64,000 bases of DNA, taken from Nonomuraea sediminis (GTDB lineage Bacteria > Actinomycetota > Actinomycetes > Streptosporangiales > Streptosporangiaceae). Of this stretch, positions 16,921 through 25,480 are shown in pieces. The translations under genes were made by a program, and so were the position numbers. How positions within the stretch are numbered: position 1 is the first letter of the stretch; each line of letters begins with the position of its first letter. The notes under the pieces were generated by a model that was not told the DNA's origin, made no database searches, and saw nothing but the letters and a program-made list of their open reading frames with translations. The stretch spans positions 744,001-808,000 of the forward strand of contig NZ_JAHDTI010000003.1 of assembly GCF_018531495.1 (NCBI RefSeq), read 5' to 3'.

Positions 16921-18032
16921 CCATCACGCATGTCGCGGGAAGCAGGAACGACTTCCAGCTGGTCCGCCACCTGACCGTCGGCGGATCCCACTACGAGATC
17001 GGCGTGGCGCTCGCCGAGGAGGCTCGCCGCCTCGGCTGGGCGCCGCAACCGGTCGACCCCACGGTGGGCAGGGCCCGCCGTACCTGGTTCGAGCGCGAGT
17101 GGCCACAGCAGCACGCCCGCATGGACGGCGCGGCGGCCGTGCTCGGCCTCGACCCCGACCAGGACGAGCTGGCCCTGGACGCGCTCGGTTACATCCCGAT
17201 GGAGTTCGGCTGCTCGGCGCTGTGGTGCCCGCCGTCGGCGAGCGCGGACGGGCACGGCAGGGTCGGGCGTAACTACGACTTCTTCACCACCACCGAGAGC
17301 GAGCTCAGGGGGCTGCGGGCGCAGCCGGGCGAGCTGCCCCTGACCTCGCGGCCCTACGTGATCACCACGCTGCCCGACGAGGGCCTGGCCAGCACGGTCA
17401 TCACGATGAACACCCTGGACGGCTGCATGGACGGCATCAACGAGGCCGGGCTGGCCGTCATGCTGCTCCTGGCCGACATCGACCGCGCCGAGCCGCCGGA
17501 GGGGCACGCCCCGCAGGTGGGCGTCGACTCCGTGCAGTTGCCCAGGTTCGTCGTGGAGACGTGTGAGAACGTCGAGCAGGCCAAGCAGGCGCTGCTCGGC
17601 GCCAAGCAGTACGACTACGGCATGCCGCTGCACTACCTGGTGGCCGACGCCAGCGGGCAGGCCTTCGTGTGGGAGCGCGGCAGGGACGGCGCCGAGCACA
17701 TCGTCGAGTTCGGCGACGCGCCGCTGTGCGTGACCAACCACCTGCTGCACCGCCACCCCGACCCGATGACCCTGCCGGAGGACACCGAGGGCAGCTTCGA
17801 CACCTACCGGCGGCTGCGCGCGCTCTACGAGGTCAGCAAGGGCGCCACGATGTCGCGGGAGGACCTGCGCGCGGCTATGGACTCAGTCGGGGAGCGCGAC
17901 GATCCGGCCAAGCCCTGGCGGACGACCTGGACCACGATCTTCGACCCGGCGGGCAGGACCCTGTCCACCCGGTTCTTCCTGGGCGACGACCGCTATGCCG
18001 AGGAGCTGGTGTTCTCCGCGAAGCGACCGTGA
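16917..18032 (+). CDS. C45-family peptidase (isopenicillin-N acyltransferase-like Ntn hydrolase)
   Basis: A 371-residue protein. The nucleophile region EFGCSALWC marks an N-terminal-nucleophile hydrolase expected to cleave itself before the Cys. GRNYDFF follows as the conserved motif, then substrate-pocket strands GCMDGINEAGLAVMLLL and the C-terminal TTWTTIFDPAGRTLSTRFF. Related enzymes are acyl-CoA:6-APA acyltransferase and linear amide C-N hydrolases. Its ATG overlaps the AhpD-like stop (ATGA). Amide hydrolysis of a small metabolite is the likely role; the substrate is unknown. A strong hairpin follows the stop. Confidence 0.85.
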   Translation: MTITHVAGSRNDFQLVRHLTVGGSHYEIGVALAEEARRLGWAPQPVDPTVGRARRTWFEREWPQQHARMDGAAAVLGLDPDQDELALDALGYIPMEFGCSALWCPPSASADGHGRVGRNYDFFTTTESELRGLRAQPGELPLTSRPYVITTLPDEGLASTVITMNTLDGCMDGINEAGLAVMLLLADIDRAEPPEGHAPQVGVDSVQLPRFVVETCENVEQAKQALLGAKQYDYGMPLHYLVADASGQAFVWERGRDGAEHIVEFGDAPLCVTNHLLHRHPDPMTLPEDTEGSFDTYRRLRALYEVSKGATMSREDLRAAMDSVGERDDPAKPWRTTWTTIFDPAGRTLSTRFFLGDDRYAEELVFSAKRP

Positions 18033-18041
18033 GACGCACGC

Positions 18042-18076
18042 GCCGGTCCCAGGCCCGCACGCGGGCCGGGACCGGC
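18042..18076. terminator. Bidirectional terminator between convergent C45 peptidase and SDR genes
   Basis: GCCGGTCCC-A-GGCCCGC (18042-18058) pairs with GCGGGCCGGGACCGGC (18061-18076). The stem is 16 bp with a single bulged A and a 2-nt apex, beginning 10 nt after the C45 stop. Confidence 0.7.
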
Positions 18077-18155
18077 ATCTGCGGATTCATCCGCCGGCTC
18101 TGGACGCCAGCCGCCTTCCTATATGACCGATATGTCCGGATTGGGAGGGATGAAA

Positions 18156-18950
18156 CTACCCGCGCAGGCGCCGGGTGGCCAGGCCGGCCACCCGGACCGC
18201 GCCGCCGGGCGAAAGCCTGGCGGCGCGCCAGGCCGCCCGGCCCGAGGCGGGGGCCACGATCACGGCCTGGTTGCGAGCCACCCCGCGCAGGATGTCGGCG
18301 GCCAGCCGGTCGACCGAGTACAGGCGGCCGGTGGTCTTGATCGCCGACTCGCGGGCGCGCGCGGCCACCTCGGTCGACGGCAGGCCGGGGTTGGCGTGGT
18401 CGAGCAGCGGCGTGTCGGTGAAGCCCGGGCAGACCACGCTCACCCGGACGCCGCGCCCCGCGGCCTCGGCGCGCAGCGCGAGCGACAGGCCGACCACGGC
18501 GTGCTTGGTCGTGGTGTAGGGCAGCATGAGCGGCGCGGGGACCAGCCCGGCCAGCGAGGCGGTGTTGACGATATGGCCGTGGCCCTGCTCCAGCATGATC
18601 GGGTAGGCCGCGTGGACGCCGTGCACGACGCCGCGCAGGTTCACATCGATCGTGCGGTTCCAGTGGTCGAGCGTGAGCTCCTCGGTGAAGCCGCCGACCG
18701 CGATGCCCGCGTTGTTGAACACGAAGTCCAGGCGGCCGCGCGCGTCGCGGACGGCGCCGAGCACCGCCGACACGGCGGCCGCGTCGGTCACGTCGAGCGG
18801 GACGAACTCCAGCCCGAACTCCTTGGCCGTGCGCTCCCCCGCCGCCTCGTCGAGGTCGGCGATCGTCACCGCCACGCCCTTGCCCGCCAGGTCCCTGGCG
18901 ACGGCCCGCCCGATGCCGGACGCGCCTCCTGTCACCACTGCGGTTCTCAA
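18156..18950 (-). CDS. Short-chain dehydrogenase/reductase
   Basis: A 264-residue classical SDR. The cofactor motif TGGASGIG is at the N-terminus and NNAGIAVGG follows. The catalytic Ser is in the NTASLAGL region and Tyr-Lys is in PYTTTKHAVVG. A C-terminal extension with arginine-rich residues is also present. The TTG start at 18950 is chosen because it overlaps the stop of the AurF-like gene (TTGA) and brings the Rossmann motif to the usual distance. It is probably cotranslated with the AurF-like oxygenase and may act on its product or substrate; specificity is not predictable. Confidence 0.88.
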   Translation of the reverse strand: MRTAVVTGGASGIGRAVARDLAGKGVAVTIADLDEAAGERTAKEFGLEFVPLDVTDAAAVSAVLGAVRDARGRLDFVFNNAGIAVGGFTEELTLDHWNRTIDVNLRGVVHGVHAAYPIMLEQGHGHIVNTASLAGLVPAPLMLPYTTTKHAVVGLSLALRAEAAGRGVRVSVVCPGFTDTPLLDHANPGLPSTEVAARARESAIKTTGRLYSVDRLAADILRGVARNQAVIVAPASGRAAWRAARLSPGGAVRVAGLATRRLRG

Positions 18951-19906
18951 ATCCCCATGGCCTTCCAGATGCGGCGGGTCAGCGGGTTCATCAGGCCGAT
19001 CTGGTCGCACAGCTCGCGGGTCTTGCCCACCGAGTCGCGGATCTCCTGCTTGGCCGCCTGGTTGTGCAGGTACACCTCGGCCACCACGTTGCGCGGGATC
19101 TTGAAGCGCCTGATCATCGGTCCCGGCGGGGCCAGCATGATCCTGGCCATGATCCCGAGGATGATCGGCGAGATGATCCCGAGCATCAGGCGGCGGTAGC
19201 GGGGCATCCGCGGCACCCGGTTGCGCAGGTAGTGCCGGGCGAAGGAGATGTGCCTGGCCTCCTCCGCGATGTGGATGCGCATGATCGTCTCTTCCAGCGG
19301 GTGGTGGACCTGGCCGTCCTTGAGCACCTTGCGCTGGACGTGGTCGATCGGATCCTCGCCGCCGAGCACGAACACGAAGAACAGCTCGGTGGAGATGAGC
19401 GGGATCCAGGGAGCGACCTGCGCGATGACCGACAGCGGCCCCGGCATGCCGCGCACGGGCATCTTCGTGCGGTTGACGAACTCCTGGAACATCATCCCGT
19501 GATGTCCCTCTTCGATCGTCTCGTGGTAGACGTAGCGGAACTCGGGCGCGCCGTTGGGCAGCCGGTAGGCGTAGTTGAGCAGGCCGCGCTTGAGCAGGTT
19601 CTCGAACTGCAGCCCGATCTTCATGGCGGTCGCCACGCGGAACAGCCCGATCCTGGCCCGCGTCTCCGGCGAGCGGCTGCGGTACCACGGATGGCCGCCG
19701 AGCTTGTCGACCTCGGGCAGCTCCCAGCGCGGATCCGCCGGGTCGACCAGGAACTCCGGGTCGTCCCACGGGATGTCCTTGTAGGGCTCCCAGTGCTTGT
19801 CGACCGAGGCCTTGGACAGGCGGTGGATGACGGCCTCGTAGGCGCTCCGGTCGGCGACCGTCTCGTCGCGTTCCCTGGCGGCGGTAGAGCTCGGTGCGGA
19901 TGCCAT
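18947..19906 (-). CDS. AurF-like diiron oxygenase
   Basis: A 319-residue ferritin-like protein. Two helical iron-binding motifs are visible: HETIEEGHHGMMFQEF (E133-x-x-H136, with E102 upstream in LQFENLL) and IAEEARHISFARHYL. This pattern fits the AurF family of diiron N-oxygenases, which convert aryl-amines to nitro-arenes; other actinobacterial members have unknown substrates. Hydrophobic helices with APWIPLISTELFFVFVL suggest a lipid-contacting or buried channel. The start is ATG 19906 after GAGGAGAGGAG. It sits between TetR (upstream) and SDR (downstream, 4-nt overlap) and is the likely target of that regulator. Confidence 0.8.
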   Translation of the reverse strand: MASAPSSTAARERDETVADRSAYEAVIHRLSKASVDKHWEPYKDIPWDDPEFLVDPADPRWELPEVDKLGGHPWYRSRSPETRARIGLFRVATAMKIGLQFENLLKRGLLNYAYRLPNGAPEFRYVYHETIEEGHHGMMFQEFVNRTKMPVRGMPGPLSVIAQVAPWIPLISTELFFVFVLGGEDPIDHVQRKVLKDGQVHHPLEETIMRIHIAEEARHISFARHYLRNRVPRMPRYRRLMLGIISPIILGIMARIMLAPPGPMIRRFKIPRNVVAEVYLHNQAAKQEIRDSVGKTRELCDQIGLMNPLTRRIWKAMGI

Positions 19907-19974
19907 CGCATGCACTCCTCTCCTCGCCAGGTAATTGTACGGAGCATCCAATAACTGCGGAAGGGTGACCGCGC

Positions 19975-20574
19975 TCACAGCTGTTCCGCGGCCAGGCCCA
20001 GCTCCGCCGCGGCGGCCGTACGGACCAGTTCGGCGACGCGGCGGCGGGTCAGGACCCTGGAGTGCACGTTGACCTGGATGGCCAGCCCGTCGCAGAGCGC
20101 GAACAGCCGCCAGGTGGCGGCGTCCGGATCCGGGCAGGTGAAGACGCCAGAGGCCACGCCGGCCTCGATGATGCCGCGCAGCACCGAGCGGCCCTGCAGG
20201 TCCAGCCGGCGCGAGGTCTCCTCCAGGTCGGGCGTGCGCATGGACTCGGCCCACGCGTCGATCCACAGCCGCCAGCCGTCCGCGCCCGTGGTGGGCGAGC
20301 AGCGCTTGAGGAAGGTGCGCAGCCGGTCGAGCGGCGGCCTGGTGGAGCGTTCGATCTCCGCGAGCACGTCGAGGTGCTGCCTGGCCGCGTAGGCGAAGGC
20401 CTGGGCGAACAGCCGCTCCTTGGTGTCGAAGTGGTAGAACAGCAGCGCCTGGCTGACTCCCGCGGCCCTGGCGATGTCCTGCGCCCTGGTACGCCCGAAC
20501 CCGAGCTCCGCGATCACCTCGCAGGCCGCCTTCAACAGATCCTCACGCCTTAATCGGCCAAATCCCCGCGTCAC
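19975..20574 (-). CDS. TetR-family transcriptional regulator
   Basis: A 199-residue protein. The N-terminal HTH reads FGRTRAQDIARAAGVSQALLFYHFDTKERLFAQAF in pieces matching the TetR signature. The remainder is the helical ligand-binding/dimerisation domain, with a TetR_C-like WRLFALCDGLAIQVN helix. Its stop is 69 bp before the AurF-like gene, and its GTG start is only 11 bp after a histidine-kinase gene on the same strand. It may therefore be read from the kinase promoter as well as its own. The likely target is the AurF-SDR pair. Confidence 0.9.
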   Translation of the reverse strand: MTRGFGRLRREDLLKAACEVIAELGFGRTRAQDIARAAGVSQALLFYHFDTKERLFAQAFAYAARQHLDVLAEIERSTRPPLDRLRTFLKRCSPTTGADGWRLWIDAWAESMRTPDLEETSRRLDLQGRSVLRGIIEAGVASGVFTCPDPDAATWRLFALCDGLAIQVNVHSRVLTRRRVAELVRTAAAAELGLAAEQL

Positions 20575-20585
20575 AGCGGGAAACT

Positions 20586-21923
20586 CTAACTTCCGCTGAT
20601 AGGAATATGCAGGACGAAACGGGCACCGACCTCGGAATCTTCGATCGTGAGCGACCCGCCGTGCGCCCTGGCCACCTCACGCGCGATGGCCAGGCCGAGC
20701 CCGGTGCCGCCCGCGTCCACGTTGCGGGAGGCGTCCAGCCTGGTGAAGCGCCGGAAGACCAGCTCGCGTTGATCGAGCGGGATGCCCGCGCCGTCGTCCT
20801 CGACCTCAAGCACGGCCATCCCGCCCTCACGGAAGACGGACACGGTGATCGTCGCATCGGCGTGGCGTTCGGCGTTGTCGAGCAGGTTCGTCAGCAGCCT
20901 GGCCAGCCGCAGCCGATCCCCCTGGATCGCCACCCCGGGCGCCAGGCCCAGGTTGACCTGCTTGCCGCGCGGGCGCCTGGCCAGCTCCTCCTCCACCAGG
21001 ACGGCCAGGTCGAGCGGCTCGTTCCTGCCCGGCGCGCCCGCGTCCAGCCTGGCCAGGGTCAGCAGGTCGGTGACGATGGCCTGCAACCGGTCCAGGCTCG
21101 TCAGCAGCGCCTGGCCCGTGCCCTGCCAGTCGGCGTCCTCCGGGTGCATCAGCGCGTCCTCGACCTGGGCGCGCATGGCGGTGATGGGGCTGCGCAGGTC
21201 GTGCGAGGCGTCGGAGGCGAAGCGCCGCTGCTGCTCCACTGCGCCCTCCAGCCGGTCGAGCGTATCGTTGATGGTCTTGGCCAGGTCGTCGAGCTCGTCC
21301 TGGTGCGCGGTGGGCGGGACCCGGCGGCCCAGGTCCGTCTCGGTGATCTCGGCCAGCTCGTTCTTCATCGTCTTGACGGGTTCGAGCGCCTTGCGGACCA
21401 CCATCCAGCACACCGCCGCGATGATCGCGGACATGAGCACGCTGCCGGCCAGGACGCCGATGATGTAGCGGATGCTGATGTACCACGGGATCTCGGGCAC
21501 GTAGGTGTAGACCATCCAGTTGGCGGACCCCACGCCCACCCGGTAGCCGACGACGATCAGGCACGTGCCGCCGGTGCACACCCGGCTGTCGACGCGGCTG
21601 TCGGCGTCGCGGGGCAGCACCCGGGTCAGCGGCGGCTTCCCGAGCAGACGTATGCTGGCCTGCCGTACCGCTCCCTGGTTGTCGACCACCTGGACCAGGT
21701 CGACCTCCTCGGTCGCGACGACCGGCTTGAGGTTGTCGGGGGCGTACCGCTGGACGCCGTAGGAGACGCGCCGGGCCGCGGTGGCGGCCTGGTCGGTCAC
21801 GTAGGAGGTGACCAGCGCGTGCACCAGCGGCGTCACCACGAGCGCGATGAGCAGGAATCCGGCCAGCGTGGTGAGCAGCGTGACCAGTGTGAGCCTGCGC
21901 CTGACCGACCACCGGGTGAACAC
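20586..21923 (-). CDS. Sensor histidine kinase (HAMP-containing, second of tandem pair)
   Basis: A 445-residue transmembrane kinase. TM1 (about residues 14-36) and TM2 (about 155-175) enclose an extracytoplasmic sensor of about 120 residues with a CTGGTC pair that could form a disulfide. A HAMP domain follows (VRKALEPVKTMKNELAEI and DELDDLAKTIN). The HisKA domain carries the phospho-His in SDASHDLRSPITAMRAQ. HATPase_c has LLDNAERHAD (N box), EDDGAGIP and GGTGLGLAIAREV. No response regulator adjoins it. The GTG start is 3 nt after the upstream paralogous kinase gene, implying cotranscription. Confidence 0.93.
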   Translation of the reverse strand: MFTRWSVRRRLTLVTLLTTLAGFLLIALVVTPLVHALVTSYVTDQAATAARRVSYGVQRYAPDNLKPVVATEEVDLVQVVDNQGAVRQASIRLLGKPPLTRVLPRDADSRVDSRVCTGGTCLIVVGYRVGVGSANWMVYTYVPEIPWYISIRYIIGVLAGSVLMSAIIAAVCWMVVRKALEPVKTMKNELAEITETDLGRRVPPTAHQDELDDLAKTINDTLDRLEGAVEQQRRFASDASHDLRSPITAMRAQVEDALMHPEDADWQGTGQALLTSLDRLQAIVTDLLTLARLDAGAPGRNEPLDLAVLVEEELARRPRGKQVNLGLAPGVAIQGDRLRLARLLTNLLDNAERHADATITVSVFREGGMAVLEVEDDGAGIPLDQRELVFRRFTRLDASRNVDAGGTGLGLAIAREVARAHGGSLTIEDSEVGARFVLHIPISGS

Positions 21924-21926
21924 GGC

Positions 21927-23138
21927 TCATCCCGCCCTCATCGGCAGCCGCACCACGAAGCGGGCGCCTCGGTCAGAGTCCTCGATGACCAGGTTGCCGC
22001 CGTGGGCCAGGGCCACCTCGCGCGCGATGGGCAGGCCGAGGCCGGTGCCGCCCGCGTCGCGGTTGCGCGAGGCGTCCAGGCGGGCGAAGCGCTGGAAGAC
22101 GACCTCGCGGTGCTCGGGCGCGATGCCCGCGCCGTCGTCCTGGACCTCCAGTACGGCATGGCCGTCCCGCTTGGCCACCGAGACCGTGATCGTGTCCTCG
22201 GCGTGCCGTTCCGCGTTGTCGAGCAGGTTGGTCAGCAGGCGGGCCAGGCGCAGCCGGTCGCCCTCCACCACCACGTCGTGCTGGAGCCGGGCCACGACCT
22301 GCTTCGAGCGTTGCCTGTCGGTCTCGGAGGTGACCAGCTCGCCCAGGTCGACGGGCTCGCGGCGGCCGGGGGCGCCGGCGTCCAGGCGGGCCAGGGTCAG
22401 CAGGTCGGTGACGATGGCCTGCAGGCGGTCCAGACTGTCGAGCAGGGCGCGTCCCGTCTCCTGCCAGTCGGCGTCCTGCGGGTGCAGCATCACGCCCTCG
22501 ACCTGGGCGCGCATGGCGGTGATGGGGCTGCGCAGGTCGTGCGAGGCGTCGGAGGCGAAGCGCCGCTGCTTCTCCACCGCGCTCTCCAGGGCGAGTTTCT
22601 TGGCCACGGCCCGGGAGGTGACGAACCCGGTCATGGTCACCGCCACCAGCGACACCACGACCAGGAAGGCGATCACCCGGGGGTCGACGTACCACGGCGG
22701 CATCCGCCCGGCGGCGTAGACGAGCCAGTCGCCGTCCGGCTCGTAGACGCGCAGGATCACCATGATCACGCACTGCTCGGGGAAGGCCGGCACGTCGCAC
22801 ATCACCTGGGTGCGGTTGGCGTTGTCGGGGTCGGGGACGACCGTGGTGATGGGCGGGTTGCCCGCCAGCTCGGGCGAGGAGGCCACCACCCTGCCGCCGG
22901 CGTTCAGCACCTGGACGCCTTCCAGGGTGGTCGGGACGACGGTGGGCAGGTTTCCCCGCTTGACCTGGTGGACCACCTTGAGCGCCCCGGTCAGCACCTG
23001 GTTGGTGCGGAAGTCCACGGCGGTGTTGTGCAGGCCGTACAGGACGAAGCCGCTACCCACCACGCACAGGAACGCCATGGCTACGCTGGCGAACGACGTC
23101 AGCCGTGCGCGTACCGAGCCCCCGAACCTTGCGATCAC
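21927..23138 (-). CDS. Sensor histidine kinase lacking a recognisable HAMP domain (first of tandem pair)
   Basis: A 403-residue kinase closely similar to its downstream neighbour through HisKA/HATPase (for example RFASDASHDLRSPITAMRAQ, LTLARLDAGAPGR, LLDNAERHAE). It differs in input: TM1 at about 15-36, an external domain of about 120 residues with two Cys (VMCDVPAF, EQCVIMV), TM2 at about 160-180, then only about 15 residues before the phospho-His region. There is no HAMP-sized linker. Signal transmission must therefore bypass HAMP, or depend on the paired kinase. It is the first gene of the minus-strand run kinase-kinase-TetR-AurF-SDR. Confidence 0.92.
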   Translation of the reverse strand: MIARFGGSVRARLTSFASVAMAFLCVVGSGFVLYGLHNTAVDFRTNQVLTGALKVVHQVKRGNLPTVVPTTLEGVQVLNAGGRVVASSPELAGNPPITTVVPDPDNANRTQVMCDVPAFPEQCVIMVILRVYEPDGDWLVYAAGRMPPWYVDPRVIAFLVVVSLVAVTMTGFVTSRAVAKKLALESAVEKQRRFASDASHDLRSPITAMRAQVEGVMLHPQDADWQETGRALLDSLDRLQAIVTDLLTLARLDAGAPGRREPVDLGELVTSETDRQRSKQVVARLQHDVVVEGDRLRLARLLTNLLDNAERHAEDTITVSVAKRDGHAVLEVQDDGAGIAPEHREVVFQRFARLDASRNRDAGGTGLGLPIAREVALAHGGNLVIEDSDRGARFVVRLPMRAG

Positions 23139-23294
23139 GCCTCCCCCCGGTGATCAGGTGATCACATTAGGTCCCCCTAGCCCTAATTAAAGGAGATTCA
23201 GTGATAAATCCAGACAAAACGCTCCAGAGCAATGCTCTATGCGTTCAGCTTTCCCCTGACTAGAGTAAGTGAGCACTGATGCCAAGGAGTCGAC
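23139..23294. promoter_or_regulatory. AT-rich divergent promoter region with palindromes
   Basis: This low-GC island separates the kinase and acyl-CoA dehydrogenase genes. It contains TGATCA twice (23152 and 23159 area), ATTAGG...CCTAAT arms (about 23165-23186), and the palindrome AGAGC-AAT-GCTCT at 23226-23238. TAGAGT at 23261-23266 is a plausible -10 for the plus-strand operon. The 23226 palindrome lies near the -35 and could be a repressor site. AAGGAG precedes the GTG at 23295. Confidence 0.45.
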
Positions 23295-24461
23295 GTGAAC
23301 CTTGATGAGTATCGGCGTGCCGCCCGGGCCTGGTTGCTCGAGAACACCCCCACCGAGGATCCTCCCGAGGGCGAGGCCGTGGCCCGCGCCAAGCAGTTCA
23401 TGGCCAGGCTCCACGACGCCGGATACTCCGGCATCACCTGGCCGAGGCAATGGGGAGGTCAGGGGCTGACGCAGGCGGAGGAGCGCGCCTTCGCCGCCGA
23501 GGCGCGGGCCTTCTCGCTGCCCACCTACATCTTCTCGATCGGGCTCGGCATGACCGGCCCGACGATCCTCGACCGGGGCGACGACGAGCAGCGCGCCCGC
23601 TGGCTGCGGCCGCTGCTGCGCGGCGAGGAGGTCTGGTGCCAGCTGTTCTCCGAGCCGGGCGCGGGTAGCGACGTGGCCAGCCTGCAGACCAGGGCGGTGC
23701 GCGACGGCGACCACTGGGTCGTCAACGGGCAGAAGGTGTGGACCACCAACGCCCAGTATGCCGACTGGGGCCTGCTGCTGGCCCGCACCGACGTGGACGT
23801 GCCCAAGCACAAGGGCATGACCATGTTCGTGATCGACATGCGCCAGCAGGGCGTGACGGTCAAGCCGCTGAAGGACATGAGCGGCAGGTCCGGCTTCAAC
23901 GAGATCTTCTTCGACGACGCCGTCATCCCCGACACCGACCGGGTCGGCGAGGTCAACGACGGCTGGGGCGTCGCGGTCACGACGCTGCTGCACGAGCGGC
24001 TGTCGATCTCCGCGGGCGTGGGCATGAGCGGCCAGCGTGACAACCCCGCCTCGCTGGAGGCGCTGCGCAAGGTGGTCGACACCGGCGATCCGCTGGTCCG
24101 CGACGAACTGGTCGAGCTGCACATCCGCTCGCGCGCGCTGGCCCTGTTCAACCAGCGCCTGGCCCAGGAGACCAACGCGGGCATCTTCCCCGGCGCCAGG
24201 GGCAGCGCGGCCAAGCTGCTGCTCGCCGAGCTGACGCTGTTCCAGACCGACCTGGCCACCCGGCTGGTCGGGCCCGAGTCGGTGGTCGACGGCAACCCGC
24301 TGGGGTTCGCGGTGTCGCTGGCGCCGGCGATGGCGCTGGGCGGCGGCACCAACGAGATCATGCGCAACATCGTGGGCGAGCGCGTGCTCGGCCTGCCGCC
24401 GGGTCCGCGCGTGGACAAGACCGTGCCCTTCAAGGAGCTGAAGGTGGGGACCCAGACGTGA
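23295..24461 (+). CDS. Acyl-CoA dehydrogenase (FadE-type, first subunit)
   Basis: A 388-residue flavoprotein. The ACAD signatures WCQLFSEPGAGSDVASLQTRA (middle domain, shown in part) and the C-terminal ALGGGTNEIMRNIVGERVLGLP are intact; the latter is the usual FAD/CoA-contact block. YPDWGLLLARTD-like and KGMTMFVIDM segments form the beta domain. It oxidises an acyl-CoA to the enoyl-CoA. In Actinobacteria, paired ACAD genes commonly give alpha2beta2 enzymes for bulky acyl-CoAs. Its stop overlaps the second ACAD start (GTGA), favouring stoichiometric synthesis. Confidence 0.92.
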   Translation: MNLDEYRRAARAWLLENTPTEDPPEGEAVARAKQFMARLHDAGYSGITWPRQWGGQGLTQAEERAFAAEARAFSLPTYIFSIGLGMTGPTILDRGDDEQRARWLRPLLRGEEVWCQLFSEPGAGSDVASLQTRAVRDGDHWVVNGQKVWTTNAQYADWGLLLARTDVDVPKHKGMTMFVIDMRQQGVTVKPLKDMSGRSGFNEIFFDDAVIPDTDRVGEVNDGWGVAVTTLLHERLSISAGVGMSGQRDNPASLEALRKVVDTGDPLVRDELVELHIRSRALALFNQRLAQETNAGIFPGARGSAAKLLLAELTLFQTDLATRLVGPESVVDGNPLGFAVSLAPAMALGGGTNEIMRNIVGERVLGLPPGPRVDKTVPFKELKVGTQT

Positions 24462-25480
24462 AACTGGTACTGAGCCAGGAGCAGCAGGAGCTGCGCGAGG
24501 CGGTCAGGTCCTTCCTCACTTCCGCCTCCCCCGCCGCCAAGGCCCGCGACGGCTACGACCCGGCCGTTTACGCGCGGCTCAACGGCGAGCTCGGCCTGTC
24601 CGGCCTGATCATCCCCGAGGAGTACGGCGGGGCCGGCGCGGGGTACGCCGAGCTGGCGGTCGCGCTGGAGGAGACCGGCGCTGTGCTGCTGCCCGGCCCC
24701 TTCCTGGCGACGGTGTTCGCGACGGTCGCGCTGGCCGCCACGCCCGACAAGGAGCTGCTCACCGGCATCGCCGAGGGCGGGATCTCGGCCACGCTGTCGG
24801 AGTCCGAGGTGCGGCTCGCCGACAGGAAGGTGTCCGGCGAGCTGACCCGGGTGCTGTCCGGCATGGAGGCCGACGTCCTGGTGCTGCCCGCCCGCGGCGC
24901 GGACGGCGTCGTCATGGCGGCCGTCGAGCTGTCCGGGCCCGGCGTGAGCAGGCGGGCGCTCGACACGCTGGACCTGACGCGCGGCCAGGCGGCGGTGACC
25001 CTCGACGGCGCCCCCGCCCGCGTCCTCGGCCCCCAGCCGGCGGGCGGCATCCTCGACCGGCTGGCCGTCGTGCTGGCGGCCGAGCAACTGGGCGTGATGC
25101 GCGCCGCGCTCGACGCGATCGTGGCCTACGCCAAGATCAGGGTGGCGTTCGGCCGCTTCATCGGCTCCTACCAGGGCGTCAAGCACAAGCTGGCCGACAT
25201 GCACGCCAAGCTGGAGCAGGCCGAGTCGATCGTGCGCTACGCGGCCTGGGCGGCCGACGAGTCACCCGGCGACCTGCCGGAGGCGGCCATGCTCGCGCAG
25301 GCCTTCGTCGGCCGGGCCTGCTTCGAGGTGGCCCGCGACCACCTGCTGCTGCACGGCGGCATCGGCTTCACCTGGGAGCACGACGCCCACCTGTACTACA
25401 AGCGGGCCAAGAGCGACGAGGTGCTGCTCGGCCCGCCCAGGATGTACCGAGCCCGCCTCGCGGAACTGCTGGAGCTGTGA
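24458..25480 (+). CDS. Acyl-CoA dehydrogenase (FadE-type, second subunit)
   Basis: A 340-residue, shorter ACAD homologue. N-terminal MKLVLSQEQQELREAVRSFL, the loop LIIPEEYGGAGAGYAELAV, RVAFGRFIGSYQGVKHKLADM and C-terminal HGGIGFTWEHDAHLYYKRA are typical of the beta-like partner in heteromeric actinobacterial ACADs. The middle beta domain is reduced and lacks the SEPxAGSD loop of the first subunit, as expected when FAD sites are shared across subunits. It overlaps both neighbours by 4 nt or less, so FadE-FadE-FadD form one coupled operon. Confidence 0.9.
   Translation: MKLVLSQEQQELREAVRSFLTSASPAAKARDGYDPAVYARLNGELGLSGLIIPEEYGGAGAGYAELAVALEETGAVLLPGPFLATVFATVALAATPDKELLTGIAEGGISATLSESEVRLADRKVSGELTRVLSGMEADVLVLPARGADGVVMAAVELSGPGVSRRALDTLDLTRGQAAVTLDGAPARVLGPQPAGGILDRLAVVLAAEQLGVMRAALDAIVAYAKIRVAFGRFIGSYQGVKHKLADMHAKLEQAESIVRYAAWAADESPGDLPEAAMLAQAFVGRACFEVARDHLLLHGGIGFTWEHDAHLYYKRAKSDEVLLGPPRMYRARLAELLEL

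Noticed and set aside
20607-23153. 848-codon plus-strand frame opposite the two histidine kinases
   Set aside because: Antisense shadow: the composition is repetitive (QLV/GDDG-type) and mirrors kinase codons; the kinases on the minus strand have all catalytic motifs.
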